From: Solitalea agri
GTDB taxonomy: Bacteria; Bacteroidota; Bacteroidia; Sphingobacteriales; Sphingobacteriaceae
Direction: 5' to 3'
Assembly (NCBI RefSeq): GCF_023914155.1
Contig: NZ_JAMWYS010000052.1
Coordinates: forward strand, 24,895-88,894
Length of the DNA stretch: 64,000 nucleotides
The notes under the pieces: generated by a model
Told to the model about the DNA's origin: nothing
The model's database searches: none
What the model saw: the letters and a program-made list of their open reading frames with translations, nothing else
Program-made: the position numbers and the translations under genes
Shown here: positions 17,769 through 27,700 of the stretch, in pieces
Layout: every line of letters begins with the position of its first letter
How positions within the stretch are numbered: the first letter of the stretch is position 1

Positions 17769-19238
17769 ATGAAAAAAATATATACTATAGCATGGGCGGC
17801 AGTAGCCTTATTGGCATTAAGCTGTTCCAAAGATTTGGGTAATTATGACTTTAAGCCCAAAGAAGTTATTAGCATTGAAGGAGTGGAGAAATCGTATAGT
17901 ATTTCTGGAACCGAAAGGCTTATGATTGACCCCTCCCTAAGTTCTTCTGAAGGGAATGCAAATTTTGATTGTTTTTGGGGAATTTATGATGGCGATTATC
18001 AAGGTTTAGACCTCCCAAAGATGGACACCATCTCTAAAACCAAAACCTTGGATTACCTGGTGACACAAAGGCCATATGACAAATGGAAACTCGTGTTTTG
18101 TGCAAAAAATAAGCAAACCGGCTTTGCGCAATATTGGCAAATTCCTTTAAGGGTCACTACTCCTTCAGCAGGAGGGTGGTATGTGTTAAAAGATGACGGA
18201 AGCCAAAGCGATATCGATTTATTTAAGACCCCTACTTCCATAATGCCTGCCAGTAAGCTTGAAAATATATATAGTAGCTACAATGGAAAAAAAATGGAGG
18301 GCAAGGCTTTATTTTTGGCTTATTCAACCGAATATCAACCGAGTTCAAAAACATTGTTTGTCGGAACTGATAAGGATCTTTCAGCACTTAGTATTTATAC
18401 TTTTAAGGAGTTTAGAAACTTGGGCGGACTATTTTTTGAAAAGCCAAGTGTTAAGGCTCCCGGCTTTTTAATGAATACTGGTGCTAATTATTTTTTACTA
18501 AATGACGGTCAGCTTCATGGTCTTTCGACTATACTTCTGGGCGGAGGTTTGTTTAGTACACGAAAATTAATAGATAATGTGAATTCGCCCTACAAATTGT
18601 CGAAGTACTTTACTGTAGATGAAGTCTATAGGGCACCCTATTTCTTTGACGACATGAGCAGTTCGTTTTTTATGGCAGGCGATGCTACGGATGCTGCATT
18701 AACGGCAGTAACTGATGCAAAAGATAAGAATGGCAAGCTACTAACGGCTATGACAGCTAAGAACAATAACAAGAAATTGTTATTTATGGATGGACTATAT
18801 GCCTATTTTCAGGATAAAACAGATGCTAACCTGAAAATTTTATCCAACTTAACATTAAATAGCAGCGCATTTCAAATGGTGAATGATACGGTTAAAACCA
18901 TGGATAAATTTTTCAATGCCACCAATATTGCCATTTTGCAAGCAGGAGATGAAAACATGGTTTACTTTGCCAATGGCAATGAGGTTTGGTCTCGTAACTT
19001 ATCAAACAAACAAGAAACAAGGCAGTTCATTGTTCCTGCCGGTGAGGAGATTACATTTATCAAACATCGCAAATCAGAAGATGAGCCGTACGCTTACAAT
19101 TATGTAATGGTTGGCACCAAGGTAGGGGGGAATTATAAAGTACGCATGTTTGAGAAATCGTCTGGTGACTTAAAGCCTACTCCTAAATTCATCCTTGAAG
19201 GTACAGGTTCAGTAGGGGACGTATATTTTGTTAAGTAG
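17769..19238 (+). CDS. PKD-like family surface lipoprotein
   Basis: A 489-residue lipoprotein (LLALSCSKDLGNYDF lipobox), the last of four tightly spaced genes of the SusC/SusD operon. The N-terminal ~130 residues have an Ig/PKD-like pattern (KEVISIEGVEKSYSISG, later YLVTQRPYDKWKLVFCAKNK), and the rest looks like a beta-rich, propeller-like fold with recurring short strands (GGWYVLKDDG, KLLFMDGLYAYFQD, MVYFANGNEVWSR). This matches the PKD-like lipoproteins found next to DUF4843 genes in Bacteroidota. A role in substrate binding at the surface is inferred from position. A GC-rich hairpin follows 31 bases after the stop. Confidence 0.8.
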   Translation: MKKIYTIAWAAVALLALSCSKDLGNYDFKPKEVISIEGVEKSYSISGTERLMIDPSLSSSEGNANFDCFWGIYDGDYQGLDLPKMDTISKTKTLDYLVTQRPYDKWKLVFCAKNKQTGFAQYWQIPLRVTTPSAGGWYVLKDDGSQSDIDLFKTPTSIMPASKLENIYSSYNGKKMEGKALFLAYSTEYQPSSKTLFVGTDKDLSALSIYTFKEFRNLGGLFFEKPSVKAPGFLMNTGANYFLLNDGQLHGLSTILLGGGLFSTRKLIDNVNSPYKLSKYFTVDEVYRAPYFFDDMSSSFFMAGDATDAALTAVTDAKDKNGKLLTAMTAKNNNKKLLFMDGLYAYFQDKTDANLKILSNLTLNSSAFQMVNDTVKTMDKFFNATNIAILQAGDENMVYFANGNEVWSRNLSNKQETRQFIVPAGEEITFIKHRKSEDEPYAYNYVMVGTKVGGNYKVRMFEKSSGDLKPTPKFILEGTGSVGDVYFVK

Positions 19239-19269
19239 TGTTTAATTATTCAAGCGCCTTTTAAATAGA

Positions 19270-19295
19270 AACCGGCAGCTTTCCTGCTGCCGGTT
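19270..19295 (+). terminator. Hairpin closing the SusC/SusD operon
   Basis: A ten-base perfect stem (AACCGGCAGC at 19270-19279, GCTGCCGGTT at 19286-19295) with a six-base loop. No clear T run follows, so read-through into the thioredoxin genes is possible. Confidence 0.65.
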
Positions 19296-19395
19296 ATCAT
19301 AATCAAAAAAATATAGGATAGCGTATTTCGTCTGCTAAAAAATTAGTGGAATGGGATGGCTAGTTCCTATGAGAATTACCAATTTTTAAACCACA

Positions 19396-20829
19396 ATGAA
19401 GAAAAAAATTTTAGCAGTTGCCCTTTTGCTTGCGAGCTTCAGTGCATTTGCGCAGGTGAGCATCGTGAAGGGTGTCATTAAGGCGGAAACAAAAGAGGGC
19501 GAAAGGTCACTCTTCAAGATAAATACACCGGTTTCGGAAAACGACAACGCTTTTTATTTTGTTAATGATATTTCACTTTTAAAGTTGGAGGACGGTGAAT
19601 TTAAAGTTGCAGCTACCACTCAACTGAATGAGGATGGCAGCTTTGCCTTTAAGTTTAAACCAACTTATGAAGGATTTTATGCGATTGGATATGGTGGCAG
19701 GGAGTGGGACAAGGGCCAGTTTCCCTTGTATTTGAAGCCTGGAGATAATGCTGAGGTTTCCGTTAACATGAATAAATTCCATGTTGATCTGGTTGGGAAA
19801 AATACCCCGGAAAACCAAGTGTTGGTCTCATGGGCCAACTTAATCGAAGAGGTTAAAAACATGGCAGTATACTGGACCTCTTTTTCGGGAAAAAACTATC
19901 GTGATTTCTTCCCAGTTTTTGAAACAGTAGTACCTAAAGCTGAAGCATTCAGAAAAAACATCAATACAAAGAACGCCACCTTTAATACCTTAATGAAAGA
20001 GCTTACAGGTTACGAAATGGATGGTTTTGCTCTTCGATTTATTTATACACCCCGTTCTGTGCATCCGAAAAAGGAGGATATGCCGGCTTACTATGATGGG
20101 ATAGTTGTTAAGAATAAATTCCCTAATAACGATATTTTTTCATTGCCATTAGGTAAGGCCTTTTTGCCACTATATGTTATATATGCTACACGTAACATGA
20201 ATCCAAGTCCTTCTTTTGAAGATAAGCTGGCCTGCTTAGGCACTGATCTGCAAAAAGGCGAATTTCTTTTATTAGAGAAAACTCCCTTTTTTAAATATAC
20301 CGATGAGCTGGATGACATGGTAAGTAAGTATGGTAATTATTTGCAGACGGCCAGCCAAAAAAAGCGTATTGAAGAACTGCGTCCGAAATTAAAAGTACCT
20401 GATAAAGGATTTAAAGCGCATGATTTTACGTATCCTGATAAGGATGGAAAAATGGTTTCATTAAGCGATTGCCTGGGTAAAGTGATAGTGGTTGATATTT
20501 GGGCAACTTGGTGCGGCCCTTGTAAAAAGGAAATTCCTTATTTGAAAAGTCTGGAAAAAGAGCTGCATGGCCAGGATGTCGTTTTTATGAGCGTTTCAAC
20601 TGATAAACTAGAAGATAAGGACAAATGGTTGCAAATGGTCAATGAAATGGAGATGACCGGGGTTCAACTGCTGGCCGGACAGGGTACCAAAATCAGCCAG
20701 GATTATAAAATAAATTCAATACCACGCTTCCTGGTGATTGACAAGAAGGGAAATATCGTATCACAAGATGCCCCGACTCCTTCCGATCCGAGATTGAAAG
20801 AAATGGTTGTGACCGCACTTAAAAACTAG
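19396..20829 (+). CDS. TlpA-like thiol-disulfide oxidoreductase (copy 1 of first pair)
   Basis: A 477-residue exported protein. After the signal peptide (ALLLASFSAFAQ) there is a beta-rich DUF4369-like domain, a helical middle section (about residues 150-340), and a C-terminal thioredoxin domain with the active site ATWCGPCKKE at about residue 372 and the cis-proline segment INSIPRFLVID. It should act in the periplasm or at the outer membrane as a thiol reductant. It closely resembles the next gene throughout, so the two are a tandem duplication. It lies 157 bases after the SusC/SusD operon hairpin. Its target proteins cannot be inferred from the sequence. Confidence 0.88.
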   Translation: MKKKILAVALLLASFSAFAQVSIVKGVIKAETKEGERSLFKINTPVSENDNAFYFVNDISLLKLEDGEFKVAATTQLNEDGSFAFKFKPTYEGFYAIGYGGREWDKGQFPLYLKPGDNAEVSVNMNKFHVDLVGKNTPENQVLVSWANLIEEVKNMAVYWTSFSGKNYRDFFPVFETVVPKAEAFRKNINTKNATFNTLMKELTGYEMDGFALRFIYTPRSVHPKKEDMPAYYDGIVVKNKFPNNDIFSLPLGKAFLPLYVIYATRNMNPSPSFEDKLACLGTDLQKGEFLLLEKTPFFKYTDELDDMVSKYGNYLQTASQKKRIEELRPKLKVPDKGFKAHDFTYPDKDGKMVSLSDCLGKVIVVDIWATWCGPCKKEIPYLKSLEKELHGQDVVFMSVSTDKLEDKDKWLQMVNEMEMTGVQLLAGQGTKISQDYKINSIPRFLVIDKKGNIVSQDAPTPSDPRLKEMVVTALKN

Positions 20830-20849
20830 GGTTTTAAACGTAACAGAAA

Positions 20850-22199
20850 ATGAAAAAACAATTCTTAATAGGCTCATTATTACTTTCAAACGTTTGTGCT
20901 TTTGCTCAACTAAGTGAAATAGAGGGAGTAGTGAGTTCAAACAACAAAGATAAGGCAGCTGGCGTATCGCTGGTAAAAGTTGTGGATGGCCAGTTTGAGG
21001 TTCTTGCTACTACCCAATTAAATGCGGATGGTTCTTTCGCTTTTTTAGTAAAACCATCAAATGAAGGTTTCTATGCTATACAAACAAAAGATCAGGGTCG
21101 TCAATTCCCTATTTATTTAAAGCAGGGAGATCATGTACAGGTGACAATTGATGATAAAAATAAGGTTGAATTAGCAGGGAAGAATACTCCTGAAAATCAG
21201 GTGCTGGCCTCATGGTCAAAAATGACAGAAGAATTAAAAGCCAGATCAATTAATGCTGAGGGATACCAGGGAAACATGAACGATTTTTCGAAATGCCTTG
21301 CCCAGGTAGCTGATAAAACCGAAACCTTTAAAAAAGGCATAAACACCAAGAATGCAACGTTCAATGGGTTAATGAAGAAACTTACCACCTATGATCTGGA
21401 CATCTATGCACTTTATTATTTAGCTAGCCAAAAGGAAATGCCAAGCAGAGAGGGACTTTCTGCTTACTACAAGCAAATAGTTGTAAAAGATAAATTTTCC
21501 AATGATGATATCTTTTTAATGGGAAATGGGAAAATGCTGATGAAAATCTATCCTTACTTCGCAGGTGGTTTTGATAAGCAACCTACTCTTGATGAAAGGC
21601 TTCAGTATTTAACAACCAATCGTCAAAAAGCTGAGATGGTTTTGGCCGAATATAAGGGCATGAAAACCTATGAGCAGTTTGAAGACATGATGGCCAAATA
21701 CGGGCAGTACTTACAGGCCCCAAATCACAAAAGGATTGTTGAGGCCCTTGATAAAAAGCTGCTTATTACTAAAACCAAATTTAAAGCACCGGGCTTTACC
21801 TACCCTGATCTGAACGGGAAAATGGTTTCATTAAGTGATTTTACCGGAAAAGTAGTGTTAATGGATATTTGGGCCTCATGGTGTGGACCTTGTAAACAAG
21901 AGATTCCTTATTTAAATGCACTTGAAAAAGAGATGCATGGTAAGGATGTAGTATTCTTGAGTGTGAGTATTGATAAGCTGTCAGACAAGGATAAGTGGTT
22001 AAAAGCTATTGCCGATAATCAGGCGGGCGGCAATCAGCTTTTTTCGGGAAATGATTCCCAATTCGCAAAAGATTATATGATCACTACGATTCCACGTTTT
22101 GTGATCATTGATAAGAAAGGAAATATGGTTCAAATGAATGCACCGCGTCCTTCTTCTCCTGATTTAAAGCAATTACTCCTGGAGGAACTAAAAAAATAG
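20850..22199 (+). CDS. TlpA-like thiol-disulfide oxidoreductase (copy 2 of first pair)
   Basis: A 449-residue paralogue of the preceding gene with the same order: signal peptide, N-terminal beta domain (AGVSLVKVVDGQFEVLATTQ), helical middle (containing INTKNATFNGLMKKLTTYDL, nearly the same words as in the neighbour) and thioredoxin domain with ASWCGPCKQE at about residue 347. The thioredoxin domain is the most similar part (GKMVSLSD, EIPYL, HGKDVVFLSVS), and the middle the most diverged. It starts 20 bases after its neighbour and is surely co-transcribed. Both CxxC pairs are intact, so neither copy appears dead. Confidence 0.88.
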   Translation: MKKQFLIGSLLLSNVCAFAQLSEIEGVVSSNNKDKAAGVSLVKVVDGQFEVLATTQLNADGSFAFLVKPSNEGFYAIQTKDQGRQFPIYLKQGDHVQVTIDDKNKVELAGKNTPENQVLASWSKMTEELKARSINAEGYQGNMNDFSKCLAQVADKTETFKKGINTKNATFNGLMKKLTTYDLDIYALYYLASQKEMPSREGLSAYYKQIVVKDKFSNDDIFLMGNGKMLMKIYPYFAGGFDKQPTLDERLQYLTTNRQKAEMVLAEYKGMKTYEQFEDMMAKYGQYLQAPNHKRIVEALDKKLLITKTKFKAPGFTYPDLNGKMVSLSDFTGKVVLMDIWASWCGPCKQEIPYLNALEKEMHGKDVVFLSVSIDKLSDKDKWLKAIADNQAGGNQLFSGNDSQFAKDYMITTIPRFVIIDKKGNMVQMNAPRPSSPDLKQLLLEELKK

Positions 22200-22258
22200 A
22201 CCTGTTAACAACGGGTAATTATTCTAAAAGAAGCTGATTCTGACAAAAAAATATTCAA

Positions 22259-23743
22259 ATGCGTAAAATAGTCTATTTGTTGTTGTTTGGTGTATGGGCC
22301 CTTATTGGCCCTCTCCATGCACAAACGGTGAAATCTGATTCAGTTTTCACAAAGCTTCAACAAGCATTTATTGCTAAAAGTGCAGGCTTATTGGAGCCTG
22401 TTCTTAGCAATGATTTTTCAGTAGGTGTTTATAACAGCCCTATTGCAAAATATATGTTGCAAAATATAGTAAGCCATTATGCGGTTGATTCAATGAAATT
22501 GAAAGCAGTGGAAAGGGTTTCCGGCAAAAACTCAGTGCTGTTTATTGTCTATCCCCATGGAGAACCGGCAATCACTACCAGAGCCTGGTTAAATGATAGC
22601 CATAAGTTGTTATACGTTGATCTGTTTGATCAATTGTGCGGTTTAAACCGTTATAAGGCATCTACCTTACAAGCCACCATACCCATAGAGGTAAAAGACG
22701 GCTCTATTTTTTTAATGGCCACTATTAACGATAGCCAGAAGCCTTTGCGTTTTTTGTTTGATACAGGTGCCGATGGGATGGCTATGCGAAAAACGCTGGC
22801 TGACAGTTTAGGCTTGAGAGTAGCACGTGAGCAAAATACTTCGGTAGTAGGCGGCAATATGCAAATTCAGGTTTCAACCGGTAATACCATTCATTTCGAC
22901 AACTTTGCTGTGAATAACCAAAGCGTGGCGATTTTTGAGCACGTGCGGGAAGGTACCGCGGGAATCATTGGGATAAATTTGGCCTACCAATATATCGTAA
23001 AAGTTGATTTCGATAAAATGATCATGCAGCTCTACAGCATGGGTAATTATAAAGAAGAAGACAAGCAAGGAACCACCTTGAGCATTAAGAACGGAAAAGG
23101 TATTCTTGAACTTCCCCTTAATTTAAAAGTGGGCCAAAAAGAAGTAACCGGTAATTTTATTTTCGATACAGGTGCAGGTTATTATGTGATAGGTTTTGGC
23201 GATTTCGTGAAAAGAAATGAGCTTTTAAGCAGTGGGTTCAAACCTTATTTCAGCTCTACAACAGTAAGTATGGGTGTGTCATCGCCCACCTTTACCGGGA
23301 ATTTTGAAAAAATGACGGTAGGCGCAATTGACCTTCGCAATGTTCCGGGAACGTTAAAAAAATATCGTGAGGGTGATGAGAATGCCACAATTGAAGATGG
23401 CTCTTTTGGAGTAAAAACCATCAGTCGCTTTAATTTTACGATTAACCTTGCCGAGAAAACCATTCATTTAACTCCTAACCAACGATTTAATACCCCAATT
23501 GATTTTATGCTTGGCGATAAAATGTTCAGTTTCAAAGAAAGCGGGCAGCTAGCTGTGATTGTTGACATTACAGCAGAACAGCTATTCAAGCAAGGAGATG
23601 TGGTTTTATCTATTAATGATATTGAATCGGAAACATTAAAGAAAGAACCTGCAAGAATTCTGAAACTTCAAACAATGCCCTCTGGCTCCAAACTTTCATT
23701 TAAAGTGTTGAGGGATGGGCAGGTAGTAAAAATTTCAGCCTAA
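22259..23743 (+). CDS. Retropepsin-like aspartyl protease with C-terminal PDZ domain
   Basis: A 494-residue exported protein (signal peptide LLLFGVWALIGPLHAQ). Two retropepsin-like half-domains are visible, each with the catalytic DTGA: LFDTGADGM at Asp168 and IFDTGAGYY at Asp303; in this family the two halves could form one pepsin-like active site. A PDZ-like domain occupies about residues 410-494 (LFKQGDVVLSINDIE and VLRDGQVVKI). The first ~150 residues do not resemble a known protease part. It follows the two thioredoxins by 59 bases and is closed by a terminator. Together with the lack of any carbohydrate-active enzyme, this hints at a peptide or protein substrate for the locus. Confidence 0.85.
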   Translation: MRKIVYLLLFGVWALIGPLHAQTVKSDSVFTKLQQAFIAKSAGLLEPVLSNDFSVGVYNSPIAKYMLQNIVSHYAVDSMKLKAVERVSGKNSVLFIVYPHGEPAITTRAWLNDSHKLLYVDLFDQLCGLNRYKASTLQATIPIEVKDGSIFLMATINDSQKPLRFLFDTGADGMAMRKTLADSLGLRVAREQNTSVVGGNMQIQVSTGNTIHFDNFAVNNQSVAIFEHVREGTAGIIGINLAYQYIVKVDFDKMIMQLYSMGNYKEEDKQGTTLSIKNGKGILELPLNLKVGQKEVTGNFIFDTGAGYYVIGFGDFVKRNELLSSGFKPYFSSTTVSMGVSSPTFTGNFEKMTVGAIDLRNVPGTLKKYREGDENATIEDGSFGVKTISRFNFTINLAEKTIHLTPNQRFNTPIDFMLGDKMFSFKESGQLAVIVDITAEQLFKQGDVVLSINDIESETLKKEPARILKLQTMPSGSKLSFKVLRDGQVVKISA

Positions 23744-23794
23744 AAATCAAAGGACGAATAATAACCATTAGACATTTTTGCCGAAATAAAAATA

Positions 23795-23827
23795 AAAGCG
23801 GCTGTTAGGATTGAAAACAGCCGCTTT
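23795..23827 (+). terminator. Intrinsic terminator after the protease gene
   Basis: A twelve-base perfect stem (AAAGCGGCTGTT at 23795-23806, AACAGCCGCTTT at 23816-23827) with a nine-base loop, 51 bases after the stop codon. It separates this locus from the next block. The rest of the 341-base gap 23744-24084 holds only the ECF-type motif and leader. Confidence 0.85.
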
Positions 23828-23921
23828 ATTCGGCAGAGGTTTCGTCAAACACATTGCTTTCGGGGTTAATATTTTTCTTAAATGGCGGCCATTAAAATAT
23901 TATTTCGTTTTTTTTAAAAAA

Positions 23922-23965
23922 CCAATCACCCTTTTTTGCACTGCAAGCGTCATGTTCTTGTAATA
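23922..23965 (+). promoter_or_regulatory. Putative ECF-sigma promoter motif, copy 2
   Basis: Carries the same core (AATCACCCTTTTTTGCACT) as the sequence before the anti-sigma gene, with the same T-rich run before it and GCGTC after it. It lies 120-160 bases before the ATG of the next gene, a normal distance for a promoter with a leader. The exact 21-base identity over two otherwise unrelated intergenic regions 13 kb apart is the evidence. Confidence 0.5.
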
Positions 23966-24084
23966 AAGAAAACAAGGCCATCACGTTGAGCATTTAGAGC
24001 AGGTGATAAATATTTCAGCCTAAAGTTTGACAATAAATTCATTGAAGTTAACCGAATAGAATTGTACGCTAAGAAATCGAATCA

Positions 24085-24723
24085 ATGACCAAAATCAATT
24101 CAATAATGAAAAAAGTTAAAATCGGGTCTATAGTAAGGACTTTACTTCTTATGATACCAATCCTGGGGATTGCTCAAATTTCATTTGCCCAAAAAAATAA
24201 AGGCAAAAACAAAGAGGTGCCTGTGTGGGTCAGGATGATGGACGAGCCGGGAGTAAATTATAACCAGGCCATTGCGGAGTTTGAGAAATTTTGGGCAGGG
24301 CGCCAAAGGCCTGAGGTGGAAAATGAATTATTTGAGAGCGCAGGAAATGAGGAACGTGAACGCGAATTAGAACGTAAGCAAAAGCGTTTGAGTAAAAACG
24401 ATCCGGCTGTCATTTATGCAAGTGAATACAAGCAATTTATACAGTGGCAAATTGATATGGCCGGTCTTGTAAAACCGGATGGCACGGTGATGACGATGGA
24501 GGAGCGTTTGGGTGAGTGGAAAAAGGATCAAGAGTTTCGTAAGGCCTATCAATATAAACCTCACAGAAAAGATAAGGAGCCAGGTAAAGATCGTCCGGTT
24601 GATCCTCAGAAAAAAGAAAAAGAGGTAGGTAAAGACAATCCTGCTGATCCTGAGAAAAAGGAGAAAGAGGTGCCTAAAGACCAGCAACCTGCACCGATCA
24701 AACCCATTAAGGGCAAAAACTAA
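24085..24723 (+). CDS. Small exported lysine-rich protein, unknown function
   Basis: A 212-residue protein not recognised as a known family. A hydrophobic segment near the N-terminus (LLLMIPILGIAQISFAQ) should be a signal peptide; the ATG at 24106 (MKKVKIG) would give a more usual signal length. The middle is helical and rich in Glu, Arg and Lys (REREL, RKQKRL), with a conserved-looking PVWVRMMDEPGVNYNQA. The C-terminus is a low-complexity tail in which a 15-residue unit like DPQKKEKEVGKD is repeated about three times with a 45-base DNA period. It is 34 bases upstream of the large type IX-secreted protein gene, so it is probably an operon partner. Function unknown. Confidence 0.7.
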   Translation: MTKINSIMKKVKIGSIVRTLLLMIPILGIAQISFAQKNKGKNKEVPVWVRMMDEPGVNYNQAIAEFEKFWAGRQRPEVENELFESAGNEERERELERKQKRLSKNDPAVIYASEYKQFIQWQIDMAGLVKPDGTVMTMEERLGEWKKDQEFRKAYQYKPHRKDKEPGKDRPVDPQKKEKEVGKDNPADPEKKEKEVPKDQQPAPIKPIKGKN

Positions 24724-24757
24724 AAGTAACTCTATTACCAGATACTAAAAGCAAAAA

Positions 24758-27700
24758 ATGAAAAAAATATACTTTTTCTGCATTCTATTGCTCTCCATAT
24801 TCCTCGCCTTTTCCGCGAAGACCTATGCACAAAACTATACATGGAGAAATGTAGGGCCCCAAGCTTTTCCTATTGATGCAGCCCAAGCGATTGCCGGGCA
24901 GGGGAGGGTGACCCATTTCAAATTCGATCCAGTAAATCACAACCGGATATATGCCATCTGTGGTCTTTCGGCCTGGGTAAGTGACAATAAAGGCGATAAT
25001 TGGAAAACTTTGGGTACGGACAAAATGCCCTATCTCTTGACCAGTTCCTCTATTTGTATCGATTATACTGATAATAACGTACTGTATTTGGGTACAGGTG
25101 AACCGTGTTACTATGGGGGCGGAAATGGTGTGTGGAAATCGACCGATGGCGGCGCTACTTTTCAGCCTTCTAATACAGGTATGACTGGTGGATGTGTCAG
25201 GGAGATTTTAATGGATCCTACCGACCATAACACGCTTGTTGCCGCTACAATGGATGGTATTTTCCGTACAACTGATGCCGGTGCCACTTGGACCAAAATT
25301 GTTAATGATAAGTTTGTCGATATGCGCTTCGCGCCGGAGCCGGGTTCAACAACGCTTTATGCGGTAACCTATAACAACGGTATCTTTTACAAATCGACCG
25401 ACATGGGCCTAAACTGGACCTCTCAGACTATTAATACACTACCAAATACTAATAATACCGCAAGGGTAGCCGTAAGTGATGCCGATCCAAATGTGGTATA
25501 TGTGTCTTATTTCGGTAGCAATAACGGTGCTATAAACATACCTTCAGCATCAAACTATGGAGGTGTTATCTACAAATCAACTGACCGAGGGGCAACGTTT
25601 ACGCTGAAAAAAGGGGATAATCAGCCTAACCTGGTTGGATATGCCAGAAACGCGGCCGGTCAGGGGACTTACAATTTCGACTTGGTAGCCGATCCGAACA
25701 ATGCAAACACGCTGTACGTGTGTGCGCACGTTATCTGGAAAAGTACTGATGGAGGAGTGAATTGGGCTCAAAGCTATCAAACCACCTGGCAAAAAACCAT
25801 TCATACTGACATGCACTGGTTAAGGTTTAACCCTTATAATTCCTCAGAGATGTACTGTGCTACTGATGGCGGTTTCTATTTGAGTAAAGATAATGCCGTA
25901 ACCTGGACACCAAAAACCCAAGGTATGGCTAACACTCAGTTTGCCAGCATAGCCAATAGCCCAATAAGTAAGCATTTAATTGCTGGCGGTACTCAGGATA
26001 ATGGAGAGCTATTTTATTATAATGGTGTGTGGACGAGTAGCTATCCTGGTGATCAAAACTCTGTTTACTATCACGATAACTTTTCTGACTTTGTCTATTT
26101 AGCCGCCCCCGGAACCGTCTCCGCCCCTGTCAACGCAGCTAAGAGGGATTATAAGCGTTGGCCTAACTCAAATTTCGTATGGGACATCGGTATTGATCCT
26201 AATACTATGGCTCCTACTCGAACAAATTCTGACATATTGGCATTTTCTAAATTTAAACCAAATCAGGCTTTTTGGTCATTTAGAGAAGTGTGGCGTTCAA
26301 ACAACATTGATGCTGGGCCTACCCCTAACAACACTAGCCTTCCCAAGCCAACCTGGACCAAAATTTACACCAAAGTACCAAACACATTGGCAATGGCCCA
26401 ATCACCGGCAGATAGTAATGCGCTGTTTGTACTGGGTCAGGATAAGAAGATTTACCGTAGTTATAATGTCAATGCAGCATCACCATCTTTTTCGGCAGGT
26501 GTGAGCGCTCCTCAGCCTTCAGGGAATGCCAGTACCGGCGCATTGGCGGTATTTAAAAACGGTGTAATGTACATGGCGAGTAATGGTTATGCGTATAGAA
26601 CAACTGACGATGGCACTACCTGGACAGCGATAGGTTCAGGCCCTGTTACCACCCGTCTGAATTCTGAAAACATAGAGAATATGGTGGCAGATACCACCCG
26701 CCAGGATATTGAAGCGATATATGCTCAAACCGGAAGAGCCGTTTATTATAAAGATAATACAATGACCGATTGGGCCCTTTATTCAGATGGTTTACCAAGT
26801 TTGGTGGCTTTAAAAGGTTTTGATATTTTCTATGATAAGGACAATAAAGAGAATAGCTTATTAAGACTGGGCACTTATGGCCGTGGGGCCTGGGAATGCT
26901 TCCTGGTTAATAGTACTCCTGATCAAACAAATACTCCACCCGTTGTTAACATCTCGTCAATGGTAGATGGGGAAAGCTTGTATGCAAATCAGTCAATAAA
27001 ACTTACGTCGAAAGCAACTGATTTAGATGGCCACATTGTTAACGTTGAATATTTTTATAATGGAAAATCAATTGGTAAGGCATCCCAACTTCCATATGCG
27101 GTACCATTTACCGTTCCAAATTTAAGCGGTGAACAGCTGACCATTACGGCGGTAGCTACAGATGATAAAGGCCTGCAAGGTGTTTCTGCTCCGGTTAAGG
27201 TTACTTTAACAGAGCCGCTATGCGGAAGCTCTTCATTTATTGCACCACAATCAAAATTAAAAGTACATTCTTTTGATAATGAGCTCTTTTTTAGTGGTAT
27301 ACATACAGCACCTAGGGTTATAGATAATAATAAAACCTTGGCTTGGAATACAAATTATCCAATTGTACCAACGCAGCCAGGTCCTTATCCTCCTTTTCCG
27401 CATTGGATTGCACTTGATCTGGGAGCAGACTATTCAGTAAATCAATTTATGGCCACTTGGGCTGCTGCTGGAGACGGAAGGGTTAAGGATTACGAGTTTT
27501 ATGTTTCCATGGATCCCAACGATTGGGGCGAACCGGTAGCCAAAGGGTCATTTGAAAACACTGCTGATGATAAGCTGGTTACTTTTGCCGATAAAAAAGG
27601 AAGATACGTTAAGTTTGTAGGACTTTCAGGTCACACTGCTGTGCCACAAATAGCACTTGGTGAGCTTTATGTAGGGGGGTGCCCTTATAACGAGCCTCCT

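Noticed and set aside
24367..24687. 106-codon hydrophobic minus-strand frame
   Set aside because: It mirrors the Lys/Glu-rich repeats of the exported protein on the other strand; AAA and GAA codons read as Phe, Phe and Leu in reverse.
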